Positions 47,159 to 56,317 of a DNA stretch of 64,000 nucleotides are shown here, in pieces. Source of the stretch: MSPOR6 sp964652195 (GTDB lineage Bacteria > Poribacteria > WGA-4E > WGA-3G); assembly GCA_964652195.1 (NCBI GenBank), contig CAZZBB010000050.1, positions 12,634-76,633 of the forward strand, given 5' to 3'. The notes beneath the pieces are model-generated. The model was not told the DNA's origin. It did no database searches and worked only from the letters and a program-made list of their open reading frames with translations. Positions within the stretch are counted from its first letter, which is position 1, and each line of letters opens with the position of its first letter. The position numbers and the translations under genes are program-made.

Positions 47159-50100
47159 ATGCAATATGACCATCAAGAAGTACGCAATTATCTCAGGGAA
47201 TCAGAATTTGAAGACCTCTTTACGCAAGTTCTCGGTTGGGAGGTGTACAACACACAATCACTCCCAATTGTAGTAGAAGAAACAGTATTCTTACTCACTC
47301 CTATTGCAGAGAAACGTGGAGTAGCAATCTACCATTGTCCACCTACAACTGAAGGTAATATACCTGAACGTAAAATCAGGGAAAAGATACATAGAGAAGT
47401 CTCAAAATCATCACATGAAAACATGATTGTATACACAGATGCTGAACGGTCTGAACAAAAATGGCAATGGGGAAGTAGACACCGGAAGAATCCCATTAAA
47501 CGAGATGAAATCTGTTACAAAATTGGCCTGTCTGAGGAAGAACTAAATCAGATATTACGGAATATTGCCTTTAGTTTTGGAGAAGAGGAACAAACATCTC
47601 TGCTTGATGTTACCCAACGTCTTGAAGCTGCTTTTGACGTTGAAAAAGTCACTAAGAAGTTTTACGATCATTTTAAAAAGGAACACGATGCATTCCTTGA
47701 ATTCCTTATCGGTATCCCCGATGAAGATATGCAAAAGTGGTATGTCTCTGTCATGCTGAATCGTCTGATGTTTATATATTTTATTCAAAAGAAAGGATTT
47801 CTAAATAACGACCAATACTATCTAAGAAACAAACTTAATGATATGCAAACCAGAGGAACAGATAAATACTATAAAGAATTCCTTTGTCCGCTCTTTTTTG
47901 AAGGATTTGCAAAACCAGAAGATGAACGTGATCGTGATATGAGAAACCTACTCGGAAAAATCCCATATCTCAACGGTGGTATCTTTCTGAAACATGAAAT
48001 TGAGGAACTACACGGTTCCACCATTGAAATCCCCGACGCTGCTTTTGAGAAGCTATTCATATTCTTTGAAAAATACCAATGGCATCTTGATGACACACCT
48101 TTAAAAAACGATAAAGAAATCAACCCTGATGTACTCGGATACATCTTTGAAAAATACATCAACCAGAAACAGATGGGTGCATACTACACCAAAGAGGATA
48201 TCACGGAATACATCAGCAAAAATACCATCATTCCATTCCTCTTTGATGCAGCACGCAAAGAGTGTAAGATTGCATTTGAAGGAGACGCTTCCGTATGGAA
48301 ACTGCTGCAAGAAGACCCAGATAAATATATATACAATGCCGTCAAGAAAGGTGTAGATTTAGACCTACCAGATGAAATTGCTGTTGGAATTGACGACGTT
48401 TCAGAACGCACTGAGTGGAACACACTTGCACCAGAAAAATTTGCTCTGCCGACAGAAATTTGGCGAGAAACGGTCGCACGACACCAACGATATAGGACTA
48501 TTAAGTCAAAAATGGAAAACGGGGAGATTGGAAATATTAATGATTTGATTACTTATAACCTAAATATTCGTCAATTCGCACACGATGTTATAGAAAACTG
48601 TGAGGGACCAGAACTGCTCCGCGCCTTCTGGAAAGCTATCACTGAAGTGACAGTTCTTGACCCAACCTGCGGATCTGGTGCATTCCTGTTTGCCGCATTG
48701 AACATCCTTGAACCGCTCTATGAGGCATGTCTCCAACGCATGCAAGTTTTCGTTGATGAGTTACAACCCTCTGATGAAAAACCACATGCACAAAAGTACA
48801 TAGATTTTCGCGAAGAACTTGAAAAAATAAAACAACACCCAAACCAAAAATACTTCATTCTAAAATCAATCATTGTCCATAACCTTTACGGTGTAGACAT
48901 TATGGACGAGGCAATTGAGATATGCAAGTTACGTCTATTCCTCAAAATGGTGGCACAAATTGAGGATGTTAAGGATATTGAGCCGTTGCCTGATATTGAC
49001 TTTAACATTCAAGCAGGGAATACGCTTGTCGGTTTTGCAACATATGAGCAAGTAAAAGAGGTGGTGGAAAGCAAGCTTAAACTGGATGATGCTATGGAAC
49101 GGATTGAAGAAAAAGCTGCGGGGGTTAAGGTATTGTTTGACAAATTTCGTGACCAGCAAACAGAATTGAGTGGTGACGTGCTGCCAGAGAACAAGGAGAA
49201 TTTGCAGAGCAGACTCGGTGTGTTAGAAGATGAACTGAACAATTACCTTTCAAGGGATTACGGTATAGACCCAAACAATCATGATAATTATGAGAAATGG
49301 TTAGATTCACACAAACCTTTCCACTGGTTTATTGCGTTTTATGGTATTCTGCAAGAGGGTGGGTTTGATGTGATAATTGGTAATCCACCTTATGTGGAGT
49401 ATAGTAAGGTTAAGAAACAATACACAGTGAAAGAATACAATACTGAAAAATGCGGAAATTTGTATGCAATGTCCATTGAAAGATCGTTTGATTTAAGCAA
49501 AGGTCCTGTTGGAATGATTGTTCAACTACCTCTTGTGTGTACTGACCGCATGATACCAGCACAATCGCTTTTCAAATCTCCAAATACGATAAGTTGGTTC
49601 GCTAATTTTGATGATAGACCGGGAAAACTTTTTAAAGATCTGCAACATATTCGCGCTACGATATTCTTTTCTAAAAAAGAAAAGGTTTCGGATAAACCTA
49701 TCCTATATTCTACCAAATATAATAGATGGTTTACGGAAGTACGTTCGATGTTGTTTGAGGGCGTAGTTTTTAAAGATATTACAGATATTTGCGTTGAAGG
49801 GGCATTTCCCAAAATAGCGGGTTCTTTGGGAAAACGAGTTGCAAACAAACTCAGGAATGCCAAAAAATCTATTTTGACTTTTAAGAAAGGGAAATTCGCT
49901 TGCCATTTTCACAATTCACCTCAATATTGGATTCGCTCAACCAATTTCGTTCCTTATTTCTGGAACGAACAAGATGGAGAGAAAATCTCAACGCATGTTA
50001 AACCCCTATGTCTAACAACTGAATTAGATGCGTCGATAGTTGCAGCAACTTTAAATAGTTCACTTTTTTATTGGTGGTTTGTTATCCATTCTAATTGTCG

Positions 50101-50407
50101 TGACTTGACTATGCGTGAAGTTAGAACTTTTCCAATCGGTGTTGATCAAATGGATGAGACTATCAAACAAACTCTTTCTGAACTATCTGCGGATTTAATG
50201 CAAGATTTAAAACATCATGCACAACGGAAAGAAACAAATTACAAGACTACAGGCAAAGTAATCTATGATGAGTTTTTTCCACGTTATTCCAAATACATCA
50301 TAGATAAAATTGACCGTGTACTTGCACAACACTACGGATTCACAGACGAGGAATTAGACTTCATCATCAACTATGATATCAAATATCGTATGGGTTTGGG
50401 AAATTAA
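47159..50407 (+). CDS. N6-adenine methyltransferase, Eco57I/DISARM-type
   Basis: A 1082-residue protein. The methyltransferase core has SAM motif I DPTCGSGAF at residues 501-509, a long helical insertion, and catalytic motif IV NPPY at 742-745 (FDVIIGNPPYVEYSK). A helical region with EKVTKKFYDHFKKEH and YTKEDITEYI precedes the core, typical of large Eco57I/COG1002-type enzymes. The last third (NSSLFYWWFV, REVRTFPI) looks like a target-recognition domain. The first about 130 residues are unrecognised. It probably marks host DNA in a restriction system with the PLD-helicase. AAGGGGAG precedes the ATG. The nuclease-like gene follows by 17 bp. Confidence 0.85.
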   Translation: MQYDHQEVRNYLRESEFEDLFTQVLGWEVYNTQSLPIVVEETVFLLTPIAEKRGVAIYHCPPTTEGNIPERKIREKIHREVSKSSHENMIVYTDAERSEQKWQWGSRHRKNPIKRDEICYKIGLSEEELNQILRNIAFSFGEEEQTSLLDVTQRLEAAFDVEKVTKKFYDHFKKEHDAFLEFLIGIPDEDMQKWYVSVMLNRLMFIYFIQKKGFLNNDQYYLRNKLNDMQTRGTDKYYKEFLCPLFFEGFAKPEDERDRDMRNLLGKIPYLNGGIFLKHEIEELHGSTIEIPDAAFEKLFIFFEKYQWHLDDTPLKNDKEINPDVLGYIFEKYINQKQMGAYYTKEDITEYISKNTIIPFLFDAARKECKIAFEGDASVWKLLQEDPDKYIYNAVKKGVDLDLPDEIAVGIDDVSERTEWNTLAPEKFALPTEIWRETVARHQRYRTIKSKMENGEIGNINDLITYNLNIRQFAHDVIENCEGPELLRAFWKAITEVTVLDPTCGSGAFLFAALNILEPLYEACLQRMQVFVDELQPSDEKPHAQKYIDFREELEKIKQHPNQKYFILKSIIVHNLYGVDIMDEAIEICKLRLFLKMVAQIEDVKDIEPLPDIDFNIQAGNTLVGFATYEQVKEVVESKLKLDDAMERIEEKAAGVKVLFDKFRDQQTELSGDVLPENKENLQSRLGVLEDELNNYLSRDYGIDPNNHDNYEKWLDSHKPFHWFIAFYGILQEGGFDVIIGNPPYVEYSKVKKQYTVKEYNTEKCGNLYAMSIERSFDLSKGPVGMIVQLPLVCTDRMIPAQSLFKSPNTISWFANFDDRPGKLFKDLQHIRATIFFSKKEKVSDKPILYSTKYNRWFTEVRSMLFEGVVFKDITDICVEGAFPKIAGSLGKRVANKLRNAKKSILTFKKGKFACHFHNSPQYWIRSTNFVPYFWNEQDGEKISTHVKPLCLTTELDASIVAATLNSSLFYWWFVIHSNCRDLTMREVRTFPIGVDQMDETIKQTLSELSADLMQDLKHHAQRKETNYKTTGKVIYDEFFPRYSKYIIDKIDRVLAQHYGFTDEELDFIINYDIKYRMGLGN

Positions 50408-50424
50408 GGTGAAGGTGGTTTATT

Positions 50425-52056
50425 ATGAGTAGTACAGATAACGTTTCACCCGAATTGCGAAAAGCAGAAAAAGAGATAGATGACTATTACAAATCTAATC
50501 CTTTGCTCAAACTCCCGTTTGCATCTGCTGCATGGTATTTGTTGTCGTCCGCTGAAGAGTATATGCTAAATGAGCAAATGGGCGGTGTTAGTAGGGTACA
50601 AGATATTCACAATCTTTGTAGTGATTTCATTACTGAAATTGAGCATTCTATGTCTTGGCTTTACCATGCAGGTGAACAAAATGGACAAATTCCCTTTGTA
50701 AGAGATAACGATCTTTACAAAGCATCGAAGGATTTATTTGAGCTAAGTCAGAAATACGACTGGTTCATCTTTGCATTTACATCCGCCAGCGGCAAGGAAA
50801 GGGTACTTGACTTGGAACTCCAAGGGACAACTATTCAACCAACCGGGGATTTTTTCGCAAGTATAGAGTACGAGGCATACAATATCTTAATTGATCCGCG
50901 TGAATCTGAGGAAGCACTACCTTTTCTAAATCGTGAATATTTTCCTATAAATGCAATCAAGGAATATCTAAAGATAGAAGGTAATAGATTTCACTATACA
51001 TTGGAACCAAAAATGGTTGCTGATATGAAAACGTATCTGCAGCCTTTATTTAATAGAATGTTTATATTGCCAAGTTGCTGGGAATTTAGCCGTTACACGC
51101 TGGGTGAATTTCGAAAGGTTTTTGAAGTAATTTGTGCTATAGCACATATTCACTGGAAAGCACATAAAATGGCTGTGAAACAAGGTGTTATTCATAAAGG
51201 TTATGTTGATAGTCTTTATATGATGACCTACGGTAAATTGATTAGGACTGTTGCTAGATATTCTGGTATGTCACCTATAGAAGTACAAAGCGTTATTGAT
51301 GATTTGACTTATGGAAAAAGTGGTATTACAAGTCCTGTCCCTGCTTTACAACCTATAATTAAACTAAATCACAAACACTACGCAATTGTTCCAAATATAT
51401 GGATTTCTTCTGCAGCAGAGCGAAATTTTATTTCTCTCGTAAATAGACTTCCATCTGAAAAAGGGATCTATGAAAAATATGTTAATGAAAAAGAAGATCT
51501 AATGAAAAAGCGTATTAAGACCCAATTATCTGATTCAGGTTTTAAAACTTATTCTGGAAATATAGCAAACTTAACAGATATTGACCTCGCCATTGTAAGT
51601 CATTCTGAAAAAGCATGTTTACTTTTAGAACTAAAATGGTTTATTGCGCCAACCACGGCGCAAGAACGTATTAATAAATCCAAAGAGATTAAGGATGGTA
51701 TCGCACAGGTACTAAAATTAAGACAGATGGCTTTGGATAATTACGAACCGTTATTAAAAAGACTCAACATTGATTCCAGTTACAGACTTGAAGGAGTCGT
51801 TGTGTCGGAGAATTGGATTGGGTATGGTAATGTTCAATTACCAGAAGTCCCGGTTATCCGAGCTAACCACCTTATAGAAAAGTTAAAGACGACAGACAGT
51901 CTTCGATCAACGATGGATTGGTTAAAAGAAAGAAAGTACCTGCCTGAAGAAGGAGAGCATTTTACTGTATCAAGACCCAAAACAAGAATTGGCAATTGGT
52001 GCCTGAAATGGTATGCGATTCAAGATCATTGTGGAAGCGTATTCTTTCCTTTGTAA
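50425..52056 (+). CDS. protein with PD-(D/E)XK nuclease-like C-terminus
   Basis: A 543-residue protein of no recognised full-length family. The C-terminal third has a PD-(D/E)XK-like pattern: D385-x-D387 (NLTDIDLAIV), a strand-turn, then E402-L-K404 (LLLELKW), with a nearby helix rich in Lys/Gln. The first about 330 residues are mainly helical (YLLSSAEEYMLNEQM, SQKYDWFIFAFTSASG). It follows the methyltransferase by 17 bp with a GGTGG-type ribosome site, so it is the third gene of the same system. It could be the restriction subunit or an accessory nuclease (inference). It ends near a block of short repeated genes. Confidence 0.65.
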   Translation: MSSTDNVSPELRKAEKEIDDYYKSNPLLKLPFASAAWYLLSSAEEYMLNEQMGGVSRVQDIHNLCSDFITEIEHSMSWLYHAGEQNGQIPFVRDNDLYKASKDLFELSQKYDWFIFAFTSASGKERVLDLELQGTTIQPTGDFFASIEYEAYNILIDPRESEEALPFLNREYFPINAIKEYLKIEGNRFHYTLEPKMVADMKTYLQPLFNRMFILPSCWEFSRYTLGEFRKVFEVICAIAHIHWKAHKMAVKQGVIHKGYVDSLYMMTYGKLIRTVARYSGMSPIEVQSVIDDLTYGKSGITSPVPALQPIIKLNHKHYAIVPNIWISSAAERNFISLVNRLPSEKGIYEKYVNEKEDLMKKRIKTQLSDSGFKTYSGNIANLTDIDLAIVSHSEKACLLLELKWFIAPTTAQERINKSKEIKDGIAQVLKLRQMALDNYEPLLKRLNIDSSYRLEGVVVSENWIGYGNVQLPEVPVIRANHLIEKLKTTDSLRSTMDWLKERKYLPEEGEHFTVSRPKTRIGNWCLKWYAIQDHCGSVFFPL

Positions 52057-52118
52057 TACGGTTGCAATCACAACTAACTTCTTTTAAAATTGTAAACAAA
52101 GGAGCAACTAAACACCTC

Positions 52119-52322
52119 ATGAAAACACCACAACGCACAAATACAACTAACGACAAACAGGAGCAACGACTTGCCTTTCCATCATACAATGAAGAAGACA
52201 TCCTTAACGTGGATGCTGTCATAGACATCCCACCGCCACGTGAATCGGGGACAATACGGGTTAAGTTGATATATGAAGAACCGAGTAAACCGATGCCTGT
52301 CGCGGATCCTTGGGAAGAATAG
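52119..52322 (+). CDS. small PWEE-module protein, copy 1
   Basis: A 67-residue acidic, proline-rich protein of unknown function. After MKTPQRTNTTN it carries YNEEDILN, PPPRESGTIRVKLIYEEPSK and ends DPWEE. The same about 48-residue module ends the 145-residue protein at 53732-54169 and a second small protein at 56762-56965. The start codon is uncertain: GGAG lies 14 nt upstream of ATG, and the conserved upstream codons (KGATKHL) could belong to a longer form. The HTH gene starts 10 nt after its stop. Confidence 0.65.
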   Translation: MKTPQRTNTTNDKQEQRLAFPSYNEEDILNVDAVIDIPPPRESGTIRVKLIYEEPSKPMPVADPWEE

Positions 52323-52332
52323 GTATTGGATT

Positions 52333-52611
52333 ATGGCAAATTATAAGCTAAATTCAGGCAATGTATTTAAAGATTTAGAACTTCCTTCACCTGATGAAAG
52401 ATTAGCAAAAGCAAAATTGGCTTATAAAATCAATACTCTAATTGCCGAACAAGGAATGACTCAAAGGGACGCTGCGAATTGCTTAGAAATCAGCCGTTAC
52501 AAAATGACGCAACTCAGAAACGGACGATTAAATAGTTTCACAGTTGACGATTTAGAATCTCTGTTAAAAAACTATAGAATCATACCCAAATTTATTCCTA
52601 CGACTGTATAG
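52333..52611 (+). CDS. HigA-like XRE/HTH protein, copy 1
   Basis: A 92-residue protein. The N-terminus NVFKDLELPSPDERLAKAKL and the helix-turn-helix AEQGMTQRDAANCLEISRYKMTQLRNGRL match the HTH_37 antitoxins (HigA2/RelB-associated type). Such proteins usually follow a RelE/HigB toxin; here the gene upstream is the PWEE protein instead. It probably binds DNA and may autoregulate. A near-copy lies at 56318-56617. Confidence 0.8.
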   Translation: MANYKLNSGNVFKDLELPSPDERLAKAKLAYKINTLIAEQGMTQRDAANCLEISRYKMTQLRNGRLNSFTVDDLESLLKNYRIIPKFIPTTV

Positions 52612-52677
52612 AAAATCGTATTGCATAATTTTCGTAACAGCAATATAGATCGTGTTTGTAGAGAATTCACAGCAAAA

Positions 52678-52744
52678 GTTGCATACCGTTCGTTTTTTTC
52701 TCACAATTAAATAAATTTAGAAGAAAAAACGAACGGTATGCAAC
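52678..52744. repeat. 21-bp perfect inverted repeat
   Basis: In the 338-bp gap 52612-52949, GTTGCATACCGTTCGTTTTT plus one more T (52678-52698) is exactly complementary to 52724-52744 around a 25-nt loop. It may be a terminator after the HTH gene, an operator, or a miniature mobile palindrome. Nothing else is recognisable in the gap, which also holds the promoter of the next operon. Confidence 0.75.
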
Positions 52745-52949
52745 TAAAGTAAGCATATTGGGTATATTCATTTACATCAACAAAATTTTACTGCTAAATA
52801 TGGACACAAGTTGAATATTTGTGAATGTAACAAAACCGTTGTCCGAATTGTTGTTTTTATGCTATAATCATAATGAATTTTATACAAAATAAATTTAATT
52901 AAGATTTTCCTGCAGGAACAAATACACAAAGTGCATTTTAGAAATACTT

Positions 52950-53735
52950 ATGAATAAAATAACAGAATCAACCATAAAATTTGAAAATCCACCTATTGAT
53001 GAAATTGTGTGTGGTATAAGTTTTGATTCAATTAAGGAATTAAAATCGGGACATTTCGGAATCTTATGGCAAAAATTCAGACCTGATTTTCCGAAAATTG
53101 AAGATCAAAATCTGATAAATCCTATTCCTATAGAGATAGTTGAAAATCTTGATAAGTTACCTTTGCCAAGGGTTTGGTTCATACACAAAGACGAAAATGA
53201 GATTATTCAGATCCAACGCAACCGCTTTCTTCACAATTGGCGAAAAAGAAGGGTAAATGACGAATATCCAGGGTATGAAAGAGTCGTTGAAAATTTTGAA
53301 ATATATCTATCTCGTTTCCAAGAATTTTTGGTAGAGGAAAACTTAGGAAATATCGTACCACAACAATACGAGTTGACATACATTGATCTCATTCCTAAAG
53401 GACAAGGGTGGGAAAGTCCTGGTAATTTGGAAAAAATATTTCCAAACTTGCTGTCTCTAACAAAACAAGGTATACTTTTGAGTAATGTAAGAAGTGTCGG
53501 ATGGCAAATTATTTTAGATTTACCAAAAGGTTTAGGAGAAATAGTGATCTCAATTCGTAATGCTCAACGAGATTCTAACAAGCAGGAGTTTATCCACATG
53601 GAATTTAATGCAATGAGCAATCGGGCGTATCAGCCTACGCTATCTTGGTTTGGGGACGCACACAATACAATTATGAACCTTTTCTGTAATCTCATAAGTG
53701 ACGAAATTCAGGAAGAGTTCTGGGGGCGAAAATGA
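52950..53735 (+). CDS. TIGR04255-like protein
   Basis: A 261-residue protein. The opening FENPPIDEIVCGISFDSIKEL, the RFLHNWRKRR segment, YELTYIDLIPKG and HMEFNAMSNR match the sporadically distributed TIGR04255 family as I know it. The function is unknown. The stop overlaps the next start by 4 bp (ATGA), so it is translationally coupled to the PWEE-domain protein. Sporadic distribution and position in an island suggest a defence or stress role (inference). Confidence 0.7.
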   Translation: MNKITESTIKFENPPIDEIVCGISFDSIKELKSGHFGILWQKFRPDFPKIEDQNLINPIPIEIVENLDKLPLPRVWFIHKDENEIIQIQRNRFLHNWRKRRVNDEYPGYERVVENFEIYLSRFQEFLVEENLGNIVPQQYELTYIDLIPKGQGWESPGNLEKIFPNLLSLTKQGILLSNVRSVGWQIILDLPKGLGEIVISIRNAQRDSNKQEFIHMEFNAMSNRAYQPTLSWFGDAHNTIMNLFCNLISDEIQEEFWGRK

Positions 53736-54169
53736 TATTAGAACACTACACAACGACTGCAGCAACAATAAATAGAGACATTACCTTTACCTTTCAGGCA
53801 TCTGACGTGGGAAATTTGGGTACTGAAAAGTCGTTCTGGCAAAATACGTATTCGTTGTCCGAATTGGATTTTATTGATTATCAATCCCGCAGAATAAAGA
53901 AATGGATCACGCCAGAGTCTTCAGGTCAAAACACGAATGCAACTTTTAAATTATTCTCTACTGAAGAGTATGGATCTGGAGCGACGCAAGAATTTGCCGA
54001 TACACAACAGCAGCTGCCCGCTTTTCTCTTCTATAATGAAGATGATATACTTAATCTGGATGCCGATATACCGATTCCCGAACCTCGTGAATCGGGCACA
54101 ATACGAGTCAAGTTAATATATGAAGAACCGAGTAAACCACTTCCAGTTGAAGATCCTTGGGAAGAATAA
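53732..54169 (+). CDS. PWEE-module protein, middle gene of the TIGR04255 operon
   Basis: A 145-residue protein of unknown function. The first about 95 residues are unique (HYTTTAATINRDITFTFQAS, WQNTYSLSELDFIDYQSRRI). The last about 48 are the module shared with the two small proteins: YNEDDILN, PRESGTIRVKLIYEEPSKP and DPWEE. At the DNA level the 3' part is clearly related to 52190-52322. It is coupled to the TIGR04255-like gene by a 4-bp overlap and followed 13 bp later by the next gene. Confidence 0.75.
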   Translation: MILEHYTTTAATINRDITFTFQASDVGNLGTEKSFWQNTYSLSELDFIDYQSRRIKKWITPESSGQNTNATFKLFSTEEYGSGATQEFADTQQQLPAFLFYNEDDILNLDADIPIPEPRESGTIRVKLIYEEPSKPLPVEDPWEE

Positions 54170-54182
54170 GTGTTAGTTTTAT

Positions 54183-54719
54183 ATGAATATTTCAGAAACG
54201 ACTGATCCTTGGTATTGTTTAGTGAACGGTGACGAACTTCAGCAAGGAGATATACTTGAAGGATGTCCCGTATTTTCTCCACCATCCAATTTAACACTCA
54301 ATTCCTTAGAAGCAAATTTTAAGTGGACACGACGAAATGTTATAATGATGTCTCAAAGTTGCGATTTGGTTAAAGGCAGGAAAGATATAGCGGAAGTTTT
54401 GCTGTGCCTAATAACGGATCGTTCAGAACATGTAGAGGGGTTATTGTCCAAGCCAGAAGGCCTGGAACAAGCACGAAAAGGACAACTTATCCGACATCAT
54501 GTGTTAAACGAGTGTAAACTACCAAACGCAGAAAGAGAATTTAGAATTGTTGATTTTCGTTGTATTTACACGCTCCCTATAGATTATTGCAGGCAGTTCG
54601 CAGCAAAATCAGGAGACCGTATTCGCTTGTTGTCTCCGTATCGAGAACATCTTTCTCAGTCTTTTGCCCGTCTTTTCATGCGGGTTGGTTTACCTACCGA
54701 TATTCCACCGTTCAAATAA
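54183..54719 (+). CDS. unknown protein, third gene of the TIGR04255 operon
   Basis: A 178-residue protein I do not assign to a named family. It has ELQQGDILEGCPVF near the start, VIMMSQSCDLVKGR in the middle, FRIVDFRCIYTLP, and a strongly patterned C-terminus LLSPYREHLSQSFARLFMRV followed by GLP and DIPPF. The Ser-Gln-Ser-Cys-Asp-Leu segment and the C-terminal block look like conserved functional sites. The spacing of 13 bp indicates the same operon as the two genes before it. Confidence 0.7.
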   Translation: MNISETTDPWYCLVNGDELQQGDILEGCPVFSPPSNLTLNSLEANFKWTRRNVIMMSQSCDLVKGRKDIAEVLLCLITDRSEHVEGLLSKPEGLEQARKGQLIRHHVLNECKLPNAEREFRIVDFRCIYTLPIDYCRQFAAKSGDRIRLLSPYREHLSQSFARLFMRVGLPTDIPPFK

Positions 54720-54862
54720 TAAATTACGCAATGAGTAGTTTCGGGCTTGGAAAATTTGTTAAAAATCGTCATGAATCCTTGAGTTTATTGACTTTTCGCT
54801 TGATTTAAAACCTACAAAAGATGTAGGGAGAAGTCTGCACAATAAAAAAGGATCCACTAATT

Positions 54863-56236
54863 ATGAATATACCGACAAAAATATTTCTTTCTTATTCACA
54901 TCAAAACAGACGTGACAAAAATATTCTAATAGAAAAACTTGCTGTGATGATACAAAACCGTGAGATAACAGTATGGCACGATGATATAATTATACCCGGA
55001 GAGTTCGCATCGCAAGATGATATTCTTGAGAAACTTGTTGATTGTGATATACTTCTGTTTCTCCTTTCTTCAGCAAGTCTTGCCTCTAACGGTTGCAAGT
55101 TAGAATTAAAAAGGGCAGTTAATCACAACATGCCTATTATCCCTATTTTATTAGAATCTTGTGATTGGGAAAATCATGAAATTATAAGAAGACCTCGTAT
55201 TCTTCCATTAAATGCTGAACCGATTAAGTCATGGAATATAGAAAGTGAGGCTTGGCAAAACGTAGTAAACGGTATCCGAACAGCTGTCAATAACCATCAA
55301 AAGAAGACGACTTCAGCCAGTAACAGCAAAAAAAACATATCTGTTGAAAAATTGTTGGGACAAGGTTGCCTTTTTATATCGTCTAATCTTTTTGATATAG
55401 CAACAGCAGTTTATACATCTATTCTTAAATTAGACCCAAACTGTGCTGAAGCCTATAATCAACGCGGATATACCTTTCAAATAAAAGGTGAGTATGACCA
55501 TGCTATAGCAGATTATAGTAAAGCGATTGAAATATCGCCTGATTGTCCTATATTTTACAATAACCGTGGCACTGCTTACAGTGCAAAAGGCGAGTATGAC
55601 CGTGCTATAGCAGAGCATAATAAAGCCATTGAAATAAATCCTAATCATGCTAAAGCTTACAACAACCTTGCAGCTGCTTACAATGCAAAAGGAATGTATG
55701 ACCACGCTATAGCAGCATGCACTACAGCAATCAAAATTTGTCCTGATTATGCTGATGCCTATACTAATCGCGGATGTGCTTATGACCATAAAAGCAAGTT
55801 TAACCGCGCCATAGTAGATCATAACAAAGCAATTGAAATAAACGATAGTAGGATTGAAATAAACCCCAATCATGCTATGGCCTACGCCAATCGCGGACTT
55901 GTTTACAATAAAACAGATATGTATGACCATGCTATAGCAGATTGTAGTAAGGCGATTGAAATAGACCCTCATTGTGTTGTTGCATACAGCAATCGCGGAT
56001 TTGCTTACAATCAAAAAAAGATGTATGACCATGCTATAGCAGATTGTAGTAAGGCGATTGAAATAGACCCTCATTATAGCAGTGCCTATAATACGCGAGG
56101 AGTTGCTTACACTGAAAAGGATGAATATAACCTCGCTATAGCAGATTTTGATAAATGTATTAGTCTAAATCCTTCCGATATGATTGCACCTAAAAATCGT
56201 ACAGTTGCTATACTATTGAAAGAACGTGAAGAATAG
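54863..56236 (+). CDS. TIR-domain protein with TPR array
   Basis: A 457-residue protein. Residues about 4-140 form a TIR domain (KIFLSYSHQNRRDKN, ITVWHDDIIIPGE, LLFLLSSASLASNGCKLELK); the Glu of KLELK lies where NAD-cleaving TIRs have their catalytic glutamate. About eight 34-residue TPRs follow (AYNQRGYTFQIKGEYDHAIA and similar). The repeats are highly alike even in DNA. The segments starting at 55919 and 56021 are nearly identical, 102 bp apart. One repeat has a small internal duplication (EINDSRIEIN). TIR-TPR proteins are often NAD-depleting or signalling effectors in defence (known of the class; untested here). Confidence 0.85.
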   Translation: MNIPTKIFLSYSHQNRRDKNILIEKLAVMIQNREITVWHDDIIIPGEFASQDDILEKLVDCDILLFLLSSASLASNGCKLELKRAVNHNMPIIPILLESCDWENHEIIRRPRILPLNAEPIKSWNIESEAWQNVVNGIRTAVNNHQKKTTSASNSKKNISVEKLLGQGCLFISSNLFDIATAVYTSILKLDPNCAEAYNQRGYTFQIKGEYDHAIADYSKAIEISPDCPIFYNNRGTAYSAKGEYDRAIAEHNKAIEINPNHAKAYNNLAAAYNAKGMYDHAIAACTTAIKICPDYADAYTNRGCAYDHKSKFNRAIVDHNKAIEINDSRIEINPNHAMAYANRGLVYNKTDMYDHAIADCSKAIEIDPHCVVAYSNRGFAYNQKKMYDHAIADCSKAIEIDPHYSSAYNTRGVAYTEKDEYNLAIADFDKCISLNPSDMIAPKNRTVAILLKEREE

Positions 56237-56317
56237 CCAACATAAACCAAAATTTAAACGCAAGAAGTAGTGTAAAACAAATTTTACCAATCCCAAATCT
56301 ACTCATTGCGTAAATTT

